A DNA stretch of 64,000 nucleotides from Verrucomicrobiales bacterium (lineage in GTDB: Bacteria; Verrucomicrobiota; Verrucomicrobiia; Verrucomicrobiales; DEV007), in NCBI GenBank assembly GCA_029213265.1, contig JARGNG010000018.1:2693-66692 (forward strand), read 5' to 3'. Of this stretch, positions 61,510 through 64,000 are shown piece after piece (position 1 is the first letter of the stretch; the number at the start of each line of letters is the position of its first letter). The position numbers were made by a program, and so were the translations under genes. The notes beneath the pieces were generated by a model. The model saw nothing but the letters and a program-made list of their open reading frames with translations. It was not told the origin of the DNA and did no database searches.

Positions 61510-63336
61510 CTAGAAATCAACCACCTGATTCGCCCACTCCACAATCGGAGTCGGATCATGAAGCGAATGCGGGTGATGCCACACTCCTGCTTTGACAATC
61601 GCCTGAAACTTTCCGCCCGCTTCGGTGAACCGCTCTTCGAGGATGCCGGCATTGTCGCGATACGGCACCACCTCATCACCGCCCCCGGCGACCACGAGCA
61701 CAGGAACTCCGGCATCGACCAGAGCTTGGAAATTATCGAGCGGCCCTTTCCACGAGTCCGCCGTTTCCGCAGTAAGCCCATACACCTTCATGCAAGTCTC
61801 CCAGAGCTTCGGCGAATTCGGCTTCGGCCAGGAATGAATGTCGAGAACAGGCGCATCGAGATACACGCCACTGACCTTTTCCGGGTTTTGAATCGCCCAG
61901 TTCATCGCAGGAAGACCGCCGCGACTGAATCCCTCCATGATGGGCTTTGGGCTCACCCCCGCGCGGGAAACGACCGTTTTATAAAACTCCTCAAATGCTT
62001 TCATGGCCCCTTCGGAACCGAAAAGATTGGCGACATCGATCCATGCGATGTGCCATCCTGCCGCCAGAAGCGCTTCGTCGGCGGAAGGAAACGCCCCGTA
62101 AAACCGGCAACGCCAGATCCAGGGCTTCCCGTCCGCTACCTTCTTTGGCTTCGTCAGCTTGCAGGCACGACCCGCCACCTCAAACATGGCCGTCTCGTAG
62201 TCGGCGAGTTTCGAGTTGGGCAGCCCGCCGGGCAACCCTGACACCTTTCTCACTTTGTGAGTCTCAGAATCCCCGATGTAGAGGTCTCCGTTGACCGGGT
62301 CGGTTCCGATCCCGTGCAGTCTCGCCATTGCGCAGGTAAATGGGTCGGGCGAATCAGGGCCGTCGCCCTTCTTTCCCGTCCCCGCCACCAAGCGCAGAAC
62401 CGGTGGATTCTCCATCAGGTCAACGACGCGAACGGTATGGGATTCGGTATCGGCCAGATAGATCTGTGTTCCGTCCGGGGAAATCGCGACGCCCTTGGGG
62501 CCGGACAACTCCGATTCCAACGCCGGCCGATCTTCGGCATGAAATCCCTTTTTTCCCGTTCCCGCGACATGATGCAAGATCTCCGACTGGTGATCGATCC
62601 GGAAAAGCTGATTTCCTTCCCGAAGCGCCAGCCAGATGTCTCCGTTCGGTGCGCGGTCCAGTGCCCGAGGCCCTTTCAGAGGAGTCTCTTTGCTGACCTT
62701 CGCGCCATCTCTTGTTGTCTCCGGCCTCCCTGTTCCGCACCAGGTGTCGATGACTCCCGACTCCAGATTGATGACTCGAATTCGATGATTTTTGATATCA
62801 CAAACATACAAAACCGACCCTGTGTGATCGAACTGAATCGAATGCGGCTGGCTCATCATCGCCTCCGGTCCGGGCCCTCCGTCGCCCCCAAAACCCGCCT
62901 CCCCGGTTCCTGCCAGAGTCGACACCTGATTGGTTCGCGCATCCAGTTTACGAACCGTGTGACTGATTCGCTCGACCCAATACAGATCGCCAGAGGGATG
63001 ATAGCGAATCTCGTAGGGTTCGTTCAGCTTTGCGTCCAGAGGGGGCCCGCCGTCTCCCGAATAGCCTTGTTCGCCCGTTCCAACAATCGTTTCGATCTTC
63101 CCGGACTTGCGGGAGATCCGGCGGATCACGTGATTGTTCGTATCGCAAAAAACGATGTCCCCTCCCGGCCCGACGATCACGCCGAAGGGATTGTCGAGTT
63201 TCGCTTCGAGAGCTTTCCCGCCATCGCCGAAATATCCCTGCTCCCCACTACCCGCGACCGTATCGATCCGGGGCTCCGCCTGAGTTAACCAAGTGAGACT
63301 TACAAAGCCGAGAAAGAGAAAGATCGTTCGAATCAT
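61510..63336 (-). CDS. NHL-repeat beta-propeller fused to an alpha/beta-hydrolase domain
   Basis: This 608-aa exported protein has a signal peptide (about 1-20). A six-bladed NHL-type beta-propeller covers about 22-370, with the repeated units G-x-G-E-Q/A-G-x-G-G-D-G-G and the DTNNHVIRRI motif. The C-terminal 240 residues form an esterase/hydrolase domain with the nucleophile elbow EGFSRGG, an Asp in VAGGGDEVVP and a late His segment VWHHPHSLHDP. The propeller probably binds a ligand or a partner and the hydrolase acts on a sugar or lipid ester. It converges with the protease gene. Confidence 0.82.
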   Translation of the reverse strand: MIRTIFLFLGFVSLTWLTQAEPRIDTVAGSGEQGYFGDGGKALEAKLDNPFGVIVGPGGDIVFCDTNNHVIRRISRKSGKIETIVGTGEQGYSGDGGPPLDAKLNEPYEIRYHPSGDLYWVERISHTVRKLDARTNQVSTLAGTGEAGFGGDGGPGPEAMMSQPHSIQFDHTGSVLYVCDIKNHRIRVINLESGVIDTWCGTGRPETTRDGAKVSKETPLKGPRALDRAPNGDIWLALREGNQLFRIDHQSEILHHVAGTGKKGFHAEDRPALESELSGPKGVAISPDGTQIYLADTESHTVRVVDLMENPPVLRLVAGTGKKGDGPDSPDPFTCAMARLHGIGTDPVNGDLYIGDSETHKVRKVSGLPGGLPNSKLADYETAMFEVAGRACKLTKPKKVADGKPWIWRCRFYGAFPSADEALLAAGWHIAWIDVANLFGSEGAMKAFEEFYKTVVSRAGVSPKPIMEGFSRGGLPAMNWAIQNPEKVSGVYLDAPVLDIHSWPKPNSPKLWETCMKVYGLTAETADSWKGPLDNFQALVDAGVPVLVVAGGGDEVVPYRDNAGILEERFTEAGGKFQAIVKAGVWHHPHSLHDPTPIVEWANQVVDF

Positions 63337-63554
63337 TAACGGGAAGTTTTCTCAAGGATCCCTCTCTTGACTACCGAAAAGTGAGTCGCACTCGCGTAGT
63401 TTGATCGCCGGTGAAATCGAGCTCCCTGGATTCAACCCGTAGCGGAAAACGGAAGTCTTTCGTTTTGCGGACGCCCGAGGAACGACCGCCCCGTCTTCCG
63501 GAAGAAACTCTTACGAGTTCCTCTACCGGCTTTCGAGAACGATCGCGGAGATGT

Positions 63555-64000
63555 CTACCACCTCCGCGAGGCACCGCGAACCAGTCCCACCATGACCCCC
63601 TGGATCAGCAATTCCTGAGCGGGAATCAGATCAGGGAAGTCGGGATTTTCCGCTTTGAGAAAGGGCTTTCGCCCATTGTTGACATAGCGCTTCAAGGTCG
63701 TTTCTCCATCGATCAGGGCCGCGACGATATCCTGATCGCGTGGCTCCCGGTATTCCAGAACGACATGGTCGCCATCCATGATGTGGGCTTCGATCATTGA
63801 TTCCCCCCGCACTTTCAAGGCGTAGGCTTTGGACCGTTCATCCAATCCCATAGATCGAACATCCACCGAGAGTGTGCCATCGGCCTCTGGTGTCGTATCG
63901 TCACTGTATCCCGCCGGAATGGCCCCGTAAATGGGAACATCGACAATCGGCTCCCGATCGGCCGCATCAGCAAATATGAGAGACCGTGCCTTGCGGTCCT
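63555..64000 (-). CDS. lexA: LexA-like transcriptional repressor, partial (C-terminal peptidase S24 part)
   Basis: The gene runs off the right edge; about 148 residues are visible, so the N-terminal DNA-binding domain is missing here. The visible part is the S24 peptidase domain of LexA/UmuD-type proteins. The autocleavage site is an Ala-Gly bond in YGAIPAGYS, the catalytic Ser is in GESMIEAHI, and the catalytic Lys is in GETTLKRYV. The C-terminus is LVRGASRRW. LexA represses DNA-damage genes until RecA triggers its self-cleavage. A GTG at 63866 is not the true start, because the frame continues to the window edge. UmuD or another S24 regulator remains possible until the N-terminus is seen. 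Confidence 0.82.
   Translation of the reverse strand, partial: DRKARSLIFADAADREPIVDVPIYGAIPAGYSDDTTPEADGTLSVDVRSMGLDERSKAYALKVRGESMIEAHIMDGDHVVLEYREPRDQDIVAALIDGETTLKRYVNNGRKPFLKAENPDFPDLIPAQELLIQGVMVGLVRGASRRW

Overview
The window reads as chromosomal DNA of a Gram-negative bacterium of the PVC group, most likely Verrucomicrobiota. This is inferred from gene content. Typical items are a DUF1552 Tat-exported protein, secreted c-type cytochromes fused to PA14 or leucine-rich modules, an SHD1-esterase, a YHYH protein, a membrane-anchored Ser/Thr kinase with a LamG-like tail, many secreted NHL or beta-helix proteins, and weak Shine-Dalgarno sites. No rRNA, tRNA, CRISPR array, transposase or integrase was recognised. 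The last gene (LexA-like) runs off the right edge.

Layout. 1-133: a 40-bp tandem repeat. 144-1871: aldo/keto reductase and PHP phosphatase. 1878-4461 (minus): a tightly coupled cassette of a small peptide, a GAF protein, a minimal subtilase and a PqqD-like membrane protein. 4462-5348: a long non-coding stretch with a candidate small RNA that has its own promoter and terminator. 5349-10572: smc, a DsbD-alpha-like protein and a SET-domain protein. 10684-17003: secreted YHYH, LysM and thioredoxin-like proteins, then a cytochrome/dehydrogenase pair. 17154-26068: a flippase, RluA-type synthase, SGNH protein, ECF sigma factor, LolD-like ATPase, a glycosyltransferase with a repetitive basic tail, an esterase and a MazG-like enzyme. 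26072-31585 (minus): a HlyD/MacB-like export operon with a Cys-rich small protein upstream and a lipoprotein downstream. 31661-35581: a Ser/Thr kinase, a LamG-like protein and an oxidoreductase. 35717-41616: a complete sucrose cluster (sucrose-phosphatase, sucrose-phosphate synthase, fructokinase, amylosucrase). 41699-43955: DUF1552 protein and diheme cytochrome. 44137-49001 (minus): an ESX/type VII-like locus. 49145-63336: ABC-F ATPase, beta-helix protein, sugar-acid dehydrogenases, glycoside-hydrolase-like protein, DMT transporter, class IV aminotransferase, cytochrome-LRR protein, trypsin-like protease and an NHL-esterase fusion.

The most interesting region is 44137-49001. It encodes a 1283-aa FtsK/EccC-like ATPase with long coiled coils, two membrane helices and three ATPase-like modules, of which only the middle one has a Walker A motif. 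It is preceded in one compact operon by a coiled-coil protein and two small helical proteins that share a W-x-D-x5-F motif like WXG100 proteins. EccB, EccD, EccE, EsaA and mycosin are absent. This looks like a minimal type VII-like secretion system in an organism with an outer membrane. Second is the 1878-4461 cassette, which resembles peptide maturation or secretion loci but matches no system I can name. Third is the candidate small RNA at 4724-4812.

The sucrose genes form a coherent pathway. Synthase and phosphatase make sucrose, probably as a compatible solute. Amylosucrase cleaves it, using glucose for glucan, and fructokinase recovers the fructose.
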